Assembly (NCBI GenBank): GCA_036015235.1
Contig: CP107926.1
Location: 1,922,001-1,986,000 of the forward strand
Direction: 5' to 3'
Source of the DNA: Streptomyces sp. NBC_00433
GTDB lineage: Bacteria; Actinomycetota; Actinomycetes; Streptomycetales; Streptomycetaceae
Length of the DNA stretch: 64,000 nt
Within the stretch, counting starts at the first letter, position 1, and each line of letters opens with the position of its first letter. A model generated the notes under the pieces. That model saw nothing but the letters and a program-made list of their open reading frames with translations. It was not told the origin of the DNA and ran no database searches. Shown here in pieces: positions 48,589 to 55,209 of the stretch. A program made the position numbers and the translations under genes.

Positions 48589-49122
48589 TCAGTACGCCCG
48601 CAGGGCGACGGGGTGTCCGGACGAGGTGATCGGGCGCGGGTTCGGCAGGGGCTGCCCCGCGGAGTCTCCCGGGGTGTCGATCGCCCACCAGACGCGGGCG
48701 CGGGGCAGGTCGTGCCCGGTGGGCAGTGCGACAGCGGGGACGGTCAGGTGGGTGGCGACCTCGACCCGGGACGCCTCCGGCGGCACCGGCCCGAACCTGA
48801 TGCCGGTCGTCCCCTCGGGGAGGCCGGGTACGTCGCCGGCGAACCAGAAGCTGTTGTCCGGGTGCTTCTTCGTGGGGGCACTGAACGTGCAGGCGCTGCT
48901 TCCCCGTGTGTCCTCGGGTCCTCCTGGTCCGTCGATCGCCAGACACAGGCCTTGGGCGCCTTCCCACGCGTCCAGTTGCCACCGCACTCCGTGAGTGGTC
49001 TGCCGCATCAGCGTGACGTGGTCATGGCCGTCGTCGTTGGTGTCGCCGTCCGGATGGGACGAGCAGGCCGACAGCGCCAGCAGAATCCCGGCGGTGGCTG
49101 TTGCGAGAGTTGTGCGTCTCAT
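48589..49122 (-). CDS. Secreted lipoprotein of unknown function
   Basis: A 177-residue protein with signal peptide and lipobox LLALSAC (Cys near residue 21), then an Asp/His-rich segment. The rest contains WQLDAWEGAQGLCLAIDGPG and several scattered Cys and Trp residues, and reads as a small extracellular domain that I cannot assign. The ATG at 49122 follows GAGGGA. It stands alone between the YCII-like gene and the purine operon. Confidence 0.8.
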   Translation of the reverse strand: MRRTTLATATAGILLALSACSSHPDGDTNDDGHDHVTLMRQTTHGVRWQLDAWEGAQGLCLAIDGPGGPEDTRGSSACTFSAPTKKHPDNSFWFAGDVPGLPEGTTGIRFGPVPPEASRVEVATHLTVPAVALPTGHDLPRARVWWAIDTPGDSAGQPLPNPRPITSSGHPVALRAY

Positions 49123-49285
49123 CGTTCCCTCTGTCGCGCCGGCCGATACGGCCCGTTCTCGGGTGGACCGAAGAGAACCACGCTCCTGTCGCTCCGCCGG
49201 TTCCGACGCACCGCCCCGGGCCCGTGGGTTCACGGGGCCGGGGCGGTGGGGCCTGGCCCGGCTCCGGCCCCCGGAGGGGCGGGGC

Positions 49286-49315
49286 AGGGGTGGCCACCGG
49301 GCGGGGGCCACCCCT
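49286..49315 (-). terminator. Hairpin downstream of the purine operon
   Basis: AGGGGTGGCC (49286-49295) pairs with GGCCACCCCT (49306-49315) over a 10-base loop, 27 bases beyond the 8-oxoguanine deaminase stop. There is no clear T-run, as is common for terminators in this type of DNA. Confidence 0.65.
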
Positions 49316-49341
49316 CCCGGACCGGTCGTTGTGGGGTGGCG

Positions 49342-50751
49342 TCAGGACAGGCCGGCCCGGGTGGCCAGGCGGCGGGCCTCGGTGCGGGTGAGGCGGGCGA
49401 TCTCGTCCTCGTCGACCCGGGTCAGCCGGCCGTGCTCCACCACCGGTCGGCCGTTGACCAGCGAGAGGGTGACGGGGGCCGCGGCGCCCATCACCAGGGC
49501 GGCCACCGGGTCGGCGATCGACGCGTGGGCGAGGCCGTCCAGCTTCCACAGCACCAGGTCGGCGAGCTTGCCCGGCTCCAGGGAGCCGATCTCGGCGGCC
49601 CTGCCGAGGACTTGGGCGCCGCCGTAGGTGCCCAGGCGCAGGGCCTGGCGGGCGGTCATCGCCTTCTCGCCGCCGCCGAGGCGGTTGATGAGCAGGGCGT
49701 TGCGCAACTCGGTGTGCAGCTCGCCGGACTCGTTGGACGCGGTGCCGTCCACGCCGAGGCCCACCGGGACGCCCGCCGCGAGCATGTCGGGGACCCGGGC
49801 GATGCCGGCGGCGAGCCGGGCGTTGGAGGACGGGCAGTGCGCCACGCCGGTGCCGGTGCGGGCGAAGGCCGCGATGTCGGCGTCGTTCATGTGGACGCAG
49901 TGCGCCATCCACACGTCGTCGCCGAGCCAGCCGGTGGACTCGAAGTAGTCGGTCGGCCCCATGCCGAACAGCTCGTGGCAGAACTTCTCCTCCTCCACCG
50001 TCTCGCTGCCGTGGGTGTGCAGGCGTACGCCCTTGTCGCGGGCCAGCACCGCGGCCTCGCGGAGCAGTTCGGTGGACACCGAGAACGGCGAGCAGGGCGC
50101 GGCCGCGATGTGCAGCATCGAGCCGAAGGAGGGGTCGTGGTGGGTGTCGATGGCGGCCTCGGTGGCCTTGAGCGCGCCCTCGGTGGTCTCCACGGCGAAG
50201 TCCGGCGGGAGCCCGCCGTCGCTCTTGCCGCGGTCCATCGAGCCGCGGGCGGCGGTGAAGCGCACCCCGGTGTCGGCGGCGGCCCTGATCTCGGCGCCGA
50301 GCAGGTCGCCCGCGTCGCGCGGGAAGACGTAGTGGTGGTCCATGGCGGTGGTGACGCCGCCGCGTGCCATCATCGCCAGCGATCCGGCGGCGGCCGCGTG
50401 GACGATGTCCTCGTCGATCCGCGCCCACACCGGGTACAGCTCGACCAGCCAGTCGAAGAGGTTGCTGTCCTGGGCGAGGCCCCGGGTGAGCCACTGGTAG
50501 AAATGGTGGTGGGTGTTCACCAGGCCGGGGGTGGCCAGGTGCCCGGTGCCGTCGATCCGTCGGGCCACGTCCCTGAGGTCGGCGGGCGCCGGTCCCGCGC
50601 CGACGGACTCGATGACATTGCCCGCGACGACGATGTGCCCGGTGTCGTGCTCGGTGCCCGCCGCGTCCACTGTGGCGATGGCGCAGTTCTCGATGACGAT
50701 GCGCCCGGTCGCGCCGGTCGCAGTCGGCGCGGTCTCGTTCGTGCCGTTCAT
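49342..50751 (-). CDS. 8-oxoguanine deaminase (ATZ/TRZ amidohydrolase family)
   Basis: Zinc amidohydrolase of 469 residues. It has the metal site PGLVNTHHHFYQWLTRGLAQ, HTHGSET, AHCVHMNDADIAAF and the Asp in GLGVDGTASNES. The HxHHHxYQ-type N-terminal motif and substrate region fit 8-oxoguanine deaminase, producing urate; guanine or another deaminase activity is the alternative. The ATG at 50751 follows GGGGG; a GTG three bases earlier is possible. It is the last gene of the urate operon and supplies its substrate. Confidence 0.86.
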   Translation of the reverse strand: MNGTNETAPTATGATGRIVIENCAIATVDAAGTEHDTGHIVVAGNVIESVGAGPAPADLRDVARRIDGTGHLATPGLVNTHHHFYQWLTRGLAQDSNLFDWLVELYPVWARIDEDIVHAAAAGSLAMMARGGVTTAMDHHYVFPRDAGDLLGAEIRAAADTGVRFTAARGSMDRGKSDGGLPPDFAVETTEGALKATEAAIDTHHDPSFGSMLHIAAAPCSPFSVSTELLREAAVLARDKGVRLHTHGSETVEEEKFCHELFGMGPTDYFESTGWLGDDVWMAHCVHMNDADIAAFARTGTGVAHCPSSNARLAAGIARVPDMLAAGVPVGLGVDGTASNESGELHTELRNALLINRLGGGEKAMTARQALRLGTYGGAQVLGRAAEIGSLEPGKLADLVLWKLDGLAHASIADPVAALVMGAAAPVTLSLVNGRPVVEHGRLTRVDEDEIARLTRTEARRLATRAGLS

Positions 50752-50764
50752 CACGGTCCCCCTG

Positions 50765-51670
50765 TCAGTCCGTCACCGGGATGCGGGCGTCGGCGCCGTC
50801 GCGCAGCACCGTGCCCTCGATCAGCCCGTAGGGGCGGTCGGCGGCCAGGTAGACCTCGTTGTCGTTCTTGAGGCCGAAGGGCGCCAGGTCGGCGAGGAAG
50901 TGGTGCTTGTTCGGCAGCGACAGCCGCACCTCGTCTATGGCGGCGGGCCCGTCACTGTTGTCGATGACCCGGGAGCCCATCGCGAACAGGCTCTGCTGGA
51001 GCGAGAGCGAGTACGTCTCGGCGAACGCGCCCAGCAGGTCGCCGCGCACCGCCGCGTACGACTCCTCCCAGCCCGGTGCGTCCTGCCCGGCGGCGCCGGT
51101 CCAGCCGAACCGCCAGCGGGCGTTGACCTCGGTGGCCAGGATCCGGTCGCGGGTCTCCTGGAGGGTGGTGTAGGCGTCCTTGGCGAAGCCCCAGAATTCG
51201 GAGTCGGTCGAGTTGAGCACCACCAGGCCGGCCAGCCCGGAGACGACCTGCCAGTGCTCGCCGTCGTAGGAGACCTCGGTGGTGCGGGTCTCCTGGCCCT
51301 TGCGGACGAAGGAGTGCTCGCCGCGGTCGCCGCCGGTGACCGGGATGCGCTCCCAGGCGTATTCCTCGATCCGTATCCGGGCCCGGTGGATCGGCTGCCG
51401 GCCGGTCACGAAGTGCCGTGCCAGTTCGATGCCGAAGGCCTCGGCGGAGTCGATGCCGTGTTCCTTGGCGAAGGCGAAGACGGTGTTCTTGGTGGTGTCG
51501 GTGGGCAGCACGTTCGCGTTCGACCCGGACAGGTGGACGTCGTCCATGTCGCCGGACAGCGCGACCGAGACGTTCAGGTCCTTGATGTGGTGGGTGCCGC
51601 CGTCGCGGGTGATGCGGACAACGCGGTTCTCCGCCTTGCCGTACTGGTTCTGGCCGAGCATGGTGGGCAT
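50765..51670 (-). CDS. Urate oxidase (uricase)
   Basis: Cofactor-independent oxidase that turns urate into 5-hydroxyisourate, 301 residues. The catalytic Lys is in NQYGKAENRVVRI, the Thr in LPTDTTKNTVFAFA and the His in LPNKHHFLADLAPFG; the Gln/Asn substrate contacts are in the same blocks. It sits between HIU hydrolase and the deaminase gene, in pathway order. The ATG at 51670 is chosen; an internal ATG four residues later is also possible. Confidence 0.96.
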   Translation of the reverse strand: MPTMLGQNQYGKAENRVVRITRDGGTHHIKDLNVSVALSGDMDDVHLSGSNANVLPTDTTKNTVFAFAKEHGIDSAEAFGIELARHFVTGRQPIHRARIRIEEYAWERIPVTGGDRGEHSFVRKGQETRTTEVSYDGEHWQVVSGLAGLVVLNSTDSEFWGFAKDAYTTLQETRDRILATEVNARWRFGWTGAAGQDAPGWEESYAAVRGDLLGAFAETYSLSLQQSLFAMGSRVIDNSDGPAAIDEVRLSLPNKHHFLADLAPFGLKNDNEVYLAADRPYGLIEGTVLRDGADARIPVTD

Positions 51671-51674
51671 GGCG

Positions 51675-52073
51675 CTAGCTCCCTCGGTATACGGAGTAGC
51701 CGAACGGGTTGAGCAGCAGCGGTACGTGGAAATGCTCGCCCGGGGTGACGGCGAAGGCCACCGCGACTTCGGGGAAGAAGGCTCCGCTGTCCCTCGGACC
51801 GGCGTGGTCCGCGCGGGCAGCGTCCTGCTGGGCCTCGGCTGGGTGGTGGGCGTGACGTGCGAAGTACGGCGCCACGTCGAAGTGCAGCCGTACGTGGGTG
51901 GTGGCTTCCGGAAGCACGGGCAGGTCCTTGCAGCGGCCGTCCGCGTCGGTCGCGGAGCCGCCGTGCGGCGTCCAGGGCGCGGCAGGGCCGGTGCGTACCT
52001 CCAGCGCCACGGCGACTCCCGCGGCGGGGCGGCCCGCGCTGGTGTCCAGGATGTGCGTCGACACGGACGTCAT
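51675..52073 (-). CDS. uraH: 5-hydroxyisourate hydrolase
   Basis: Transthyretin-like enzyme of 132 residues that hydrolyses 5-hydroxyisourate to OHCU. The N-terminal motif is THILDTSAGRPA, the middle has HVRLHFDVAPYFA, and the protein ends with the diagnostic YRGS. The ATG overlaps the uraD stop by 4 bases, and uricase begins 4 bases after its stop, so the three are translationally linked. Confidence 0.96.
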   Translation of the reverse strand: MTSVSTHILDTSAGRPAAGVAVALEVRTGPAAPWTPHGGSATDADGRCKDLPVLPEATTHVRLHFDVAPYFARHAHHPAEAQQDAARADHAGPRDSGAFFPEVAVAFAVTPGEHFHVPLLLNPFGYSVYRGS

Positions 52074-52615
52074 GACGGGTCCTCCGCGCTCACCGGGGTC
52101 TGCCCGACCGCGGGGGTCCGCTCGGCCGCCGCGAGCCTGCCGAGCCTGATCCGGTTGATCTTTCCCAGTTCGGCGCGGACGATCTCGCGTTCTGTGTCGT
52201 CGTCATTGCCGATCCGCGCTTCGAGGGCGGCCTTGATCTGGGCGCCGGTGGCGCCGGTGGCGCAGATGAGGAAGACGTGGCCGTGCCGCTCCTGGTAGGC
52301 GAGGCCCAGGTCGAGCAGCTCGGCGCGCTCGGCCTCCTCGACGCCGCCCTGCTCGCGGGCCGAGGTCGGGTCGCCGGGGGTGGGGCGGCCGATCGGCGGG
52401 TGCGCGGCCATCGCCTCGCGCAGGTCGGCGGGGGTCAGCGCCGCCATGGCCGCGTCGCTCGCCGCCAGCAGGTCGTCGAGCCGGTCGTACGGCCGGCCCG
52501 CGGCCACCGCGGCGCCCCATGCCGCGCTGCCGCACACCTCGTGCAGCAGGCCGGCGGCGAGGGCGGCGGGGGCCGCGTTGAGCCGGGACAGACCCGGCGC
52601 TGCGCTGGAAGTCAC
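52070..52615 (-). CDS. uraD: OHCU decarboxylase
   Basis: Forms S-allantoin from 2-oxo-4-hydroxy-4-carboxy-5-ureidoimidazoline, 181 residues. The catalytic His is in MAAHPPIGRPTP and the Glu is in EQGGVEEAERAELLDLGLAY; the ERHGHVFLICATGATG block is also family-typical. It is the first gene of the operon uraD-uraH-uricase-deaminase and is preceded by an operator-like inverted repeat 33 bases upstream. Confidence 0.95.
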   Translation of the reverse strand: MTSSAAPGLSRLNAAPAALAAGLLHEVCGSAAWGAAVAAGRPYDRLDDLLAASDAAMAALTPADLREAMAAHPPIGRPTPGDPTSAREQGGVEEAERAELLDLGLAYQERHGHVFLICATGATGAQIKAALEARIGNDDDTEREIVRAELGKINRIRLGRLAAAERTPAVGQTPVSAEDPS

Positions 52616-52647
52616 ACTCGCACGCTAGGAGCCGCCGCACGGCAGCG

Positions 52648-52662
52648 TCAACAGTTTGTTGA
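52648..52662. promoter_or_regulatory. Candidate operator TCAAC-N5-GTTGA upstream of uraD
   Basis: TCAACAGTTTGTTGA is a perfect inverted repeat (6-base arms, 3-base spacer) 33 bases before the uraD start. It matches the layout of the site before allantoinase. It lies where RNA polymerase should bind. Confidence 0.6.
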
Positions 52663-52722
52663 AAACTTCTGGTTACGCGCGTCGCCGCCCGCGAGAGGTC
52701 ACCGACCGCCGAGGAAGGGCCG

Positions 52723-53127
52723 TCACTGGCCTTCGCGGGCGGCGTTCTCCCTGTTCAGGTAGTTGTAGACGGTGAAGCGGCTGACGCCGAGCGCCGACGC
52801 GACGGTCTCCACGCCGTGCCGCACCGAGAAGGCGCCGCGCTCCTCCAGGATCCGCACCACCTGCTGCTTCTCCTTGCGGCCGAGCGCGGGCAGCGGCCCG
52901 TGCCTGCGCTGGAGGTCGGCCAGCAGGTGGTCGAGCGAGTCGGCGAGGTGCGGCAGCCGTACGGCGACCACCGGCCGGCCCTCCCAGCTGAGCACGACGT
53001 CGTCGCCGCGGGCCTGCGCGGGCGCGACCATCTCGCCGCCCATCGCGTCCACCAGCGGCCTGACGGCGTCGGCGAAGGGGTGCGGCAGCCCGTCCGCGGC
53101 GGGCAGCCCGTCCGCGGCGGCGGTCAC
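52723..53127 (-). CDS. Helix-turn-helix regulator (YheO-like HTH domain)
   Basis: A 134-residue protein. The C-terminal half carries a helix-turn-helix of the HTH_22/YheO type: LGRKEKQQVVRILEERGAFS and VETVASALGVSRFTVYNYLN. The N-terminal half may bind a ligand but lacks a full PAS-like domain. The GTG start overlaps the preceding small gene's stop (GTGA). Its place immediately upstream of the urate operon makes it a candidate regulator of purine breakdown, alongside the AllR-like protein. Confidence 0.85.
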   Translation of the reverse strand: MTAAADGLPAADGLPHPFADAVRPLVDAMGGEMVAPAQARGDDVVLSWEGRPVVAVRLPHLADSLDHLLADLQRRHGPLPALGRKEKQQVVRILEERGAFSVRHGVETVASALGVSRFTVYNYLNRENAAREGQ

Positions 53128-53375
53128 GGCGTGTCCTCCCCCAGCGCGCTGACCTGGAGCGAGATCCGGGTGGCCCCGGCCGCCAGGGTCCGCCGCAGCA
53201 GCTCGGATACGGCCGCGACGACGGCGTCGGCCGAGCCCTCGGCCGTGTTGCCGAACGGCCCCACGTCGACCGCCTCCAGCGTGCCGCCCTCCACGACCTC
53301 CCTGGCCACCACCGCGTGGCGGGGCGGCACGTCCAGGTCGAACGGCTCGGTCGTGAATTCCAGCCTCAGTCTCAC
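53124..53375 (-). CDS. Conserved-looking small protein of unknown function
   Basis: An 83-residue protein beginning MRLRLEFTTEPFDLD with acidic and Val/Ala-rich segments and ISLQVSALGEDTP at the end. The alternating pattern suggests a small alpha/beta fold such as a ferredoxin-like domain, but I cannot assign a family. It is translationally coupled to the helix-turn-helix regulator and may be its sensory partner. The GTG at 53375 has AAGGG upstream. Confidence 0.7.
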   Translation of the reverse strand: MRLRLEFTTEPFDLDVPPRHAVVAREVVEGGTLEAVDVGPFGNTAEGSADAVVAAVSELLRRTLAAGATRISLQVSALGEDTP

Positions 53376-53474
53376 CAGGTCACCCTTCGGCGGCTGCGGT
53401 AGGCGCCCGGGTCCACGTCGGGGTGGATGCCCGGCCTGCTGCCCGCCGCCCGGACGGCGGCGTCCGAGCCGACC

Positions 53475-54806
53475 TTATGCGACCTCGGCGGGCACCGTCA
53501 GGGCGGCCCTCACGGCCGCCGCCATCGCCGCGATGCCGGTCTCCAGCGTGAGCCGCGGATGCGGGGCGAAGAGCGGCGAGTGGTTCGCAGGCAGGGCCGC
53601 GAGGCGCCCTGCGGCGTCCGTGCCGGGCCCGCCCGCGGCCGCCCACTGCCGGGGGCCCGTACCGCCGAGCATCCAGTAGCCGGTGCGGACGCCGGGCACG
53701 CCGTGCAGGTCGAGGCCCGCGTCGCCGTAGAGGGCGAAGTCCTCGGTGGCCATCGACGGCTGCCAGCGGGCCACCCGGTGCGGCCCGAAGGCGGCCTCGT
53801 GCGCGCGGCGTACGGCGCCGGTCGCCGCCGGGTCGGGCACGGTGGGCCGGGACCGCGACAGCACCCGCACGACGGGTTCCGGCGGCGCGGGCTCGGGGGA
53901 CGCGGCGGCCTCGGCGCGGACGATACGGCGTACGGCCGCGACCGCCCGCTCCAGGCCCGCGTCGGTGAAGGACCGCACCGTCACTTCGAGCGTCGCGGTG
54001 TCGGCGATGACATTGCCGCCGCCGGGTGTGCCCGCCCGGACCGAGCCGACCGTGACCACCAGCGGCTCCCCCGGTCCCGTCTCGCGGGACACCACGGTCT
54101 GCAGCCGCATCACGACGGCCGCGGCGGTGATCACCGGGTCGGCGGCCAGTTGCGGCGCCGCCGCGTGCCCGCCGCGGCCGTACAGGACCACTTCGAGGGT
54201 CGCACTGCCCGCGAGCAGCGGTCCTTCGGCGTGCGCGACCATGCCGGCGGGCAGCGGCACGACATGCTGGGCCAGCGCGAACGACGGCACGGGGAAGCGG
54301 CTGTAGAGGCCGTCGGCGAGCATCGCGGCCGCGCCGCTGAGCGTCTCCTCGGCCGGCTGCCCGACGGCCACCAGCGTGCCGCGCCAGGCGTCCGCGGAGC
54401 CGGCGAGCGCGGCGGCGGCGCCGGACAGCGCGGCCAGGTGGGCGTCGTGGCCGCAGGCGTGCATGACCGGCACCGGTGTGCCGTCCCGGCCCGGGGCCGT
54501 GACGGTGCTTGCGTAGGGCAGGCCGGTGTCCTCGCGGACCGGGAGGGCGTCGAGTTCGGCGCGGATCAGCACGACGGGGCCGGGCCCGTTGCGCAGTACG
54601 CCGACCACGCCGTGGCCGCCGACGCCCGCGGTGACGTCGAGACCCGCGGCGCGGAGGGCGGCGGCGAAGCGGGCGGCGGTGCGCTCCTCGGCGCCGGACA
54701 GCTCGGGGTCGCGGTGCAGGGCGACGTACAGCTCGGCGGCACCGGCGAGGACGCCGGACGGGACGGGCGGGGCCTCGGGCACGGCGGGTACGGCCTGCGG
54801 GGTCAT
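53475..54806 (-). CDS. M20-family amidohydrolase
   Basis: Metal-dependent hydrolase of 443 residues, of the N-acyl-amino-acid/hippurate hydrolase group. Metal motifs: LHRDPELSGAEERTAA, MHACGHDAHLAAL, QPAEETLSGAAAML (general-base Glu) and a late His in PANHSPLFAPH; the dimerisation loop GRGGHAAAPQLAADPV is present. Substrate could be an acyl amino acid or a ureide such as allantoate, which would fit the purine genes. It is divergent from the RiPP precursor gene; membership of that cluster is uncertain. Confidence 0.88.
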   Translation of the reverse strand: MTPQAVPAVPEAPPVPSGVLAGAAELYVALHRDPELSGAEERTAARFAAALRAAGLDVTAGVGGHGVVGVLRNGPGPVVLIRAELDALPVREDTGLPYASTVTAPGRDGTPVPVMHACGHDAHLAALSGAAAALAGSADAWRGTLVAVGQPAEETLSGAAAMLADGLYSRFPVPSFALAQHVVPLPAGMVAHAEGPLLAGSATLEVVLYGRGGHAAAPQLAADPVITAAAVVMRLQTVVSRETGPGEPLVVTVGSVRAGTPGGGNVIADTATLEVTVRSFTDAGLERAVAAVRRIVRAEAAASPEPAPPEPVVRVLSRSRPTVPDPAATGAVRRAHEAAFGPHRVARWQPSMATEDFALYGDAGLDLHGVPGVRTGYWMLGGTGPRQWAAAGGPGTDAAGRLAALPANHSPLFAPHPRLTLETGIAAMAAAVRAALTVPAEVA

Positions 54807-54934
54807 CGGGGGCTCCTGTGCGCGTGCCAGCGGAGTGACAGCGGGCGGACGGGTGATCGGTCAGTGGACGCGCGTAGAAAAGGGTCGGCCGGTCCGTTCA
54901 GGGCCGCGTCCCCTGCCGAGAACAAGGAGTCACC

Positions 54935-55120
54935 ATGGCGATCATCAAGCAGGACACGCCGCTCGCGTCGCTGGCCCAGGAGATCCTGGAGCTCGAGTCC
55001 GAGACCTTCGAGATCACGGACTACTCGGACGCCAGCGAGGTCATGCTCGGCTCCTCGACCAGCTGCTCCAGCACCAGCACCTGCTCCAGCACGACCAGCA
55101 CCACCAGCTGCACCGCCTGA
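54935..55120 (+). CDS. RiPP precursor peptide, thiazolylpeptide-like
   Basis: A 61-residue precursor. Residues 1-39 are an acidic leader (LASLAQEILELESETFEITD, then SDASEVMLG). Residues 40-61 are the presumed core, with 10 Ser, 8 Thr, 3 Cys (44, 50, 59) and one Ala, so 21 of 22 residues can become azol(in)es or dehydroamino acids. AAGGAG precedes the ATG and a strong hairpin follows the stop, so the transcript is probably monocistronic. It converges on the YcaO gene. Leader length and core composition resemble thiazolylpeptide-type precursors; the cleavage site after Gly39 is inferred. Confidence 0.88.
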   Translation: MAIIKQDTPLASLAQEILELESETFEITDYSDASEVMLGSSTSCSSTSTCSSTTSTTSCTA

Positions 55121-55138
55121 CGGCCCACCCGCCGTCCG

Positions 55139-55175
55139 CCGCTCCGCGGCCCGCTGTGTGCGGGCCGCGGAGCGG
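55139..55175. terminator. Perfect 16-bp stem hairpin after the precursor gene
   Basis: CCGCTCCGCGGCCCGC (55139-55154) pairs perfectly with 55160-55175 around a TGTGT loop. It lies 19 bases after the precursor stop and 35 bases from the end of the convergent YcaO gene, so it can end both transcripts. Confidence 0.85.
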
Positions 55176-55209
55176 TTGCTTTGGGGGCCGGGCGCCGGAA
55201 CCAGGCCCG

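Noticed and set aside
53475..54806. M20 hydrolase as a definite RiPP tailoring enzyme
   Set aside because: It is divergent from the precursor, lies next to purine-catabolic genes and has a generic family signature; membership cannot be decided from sequence.
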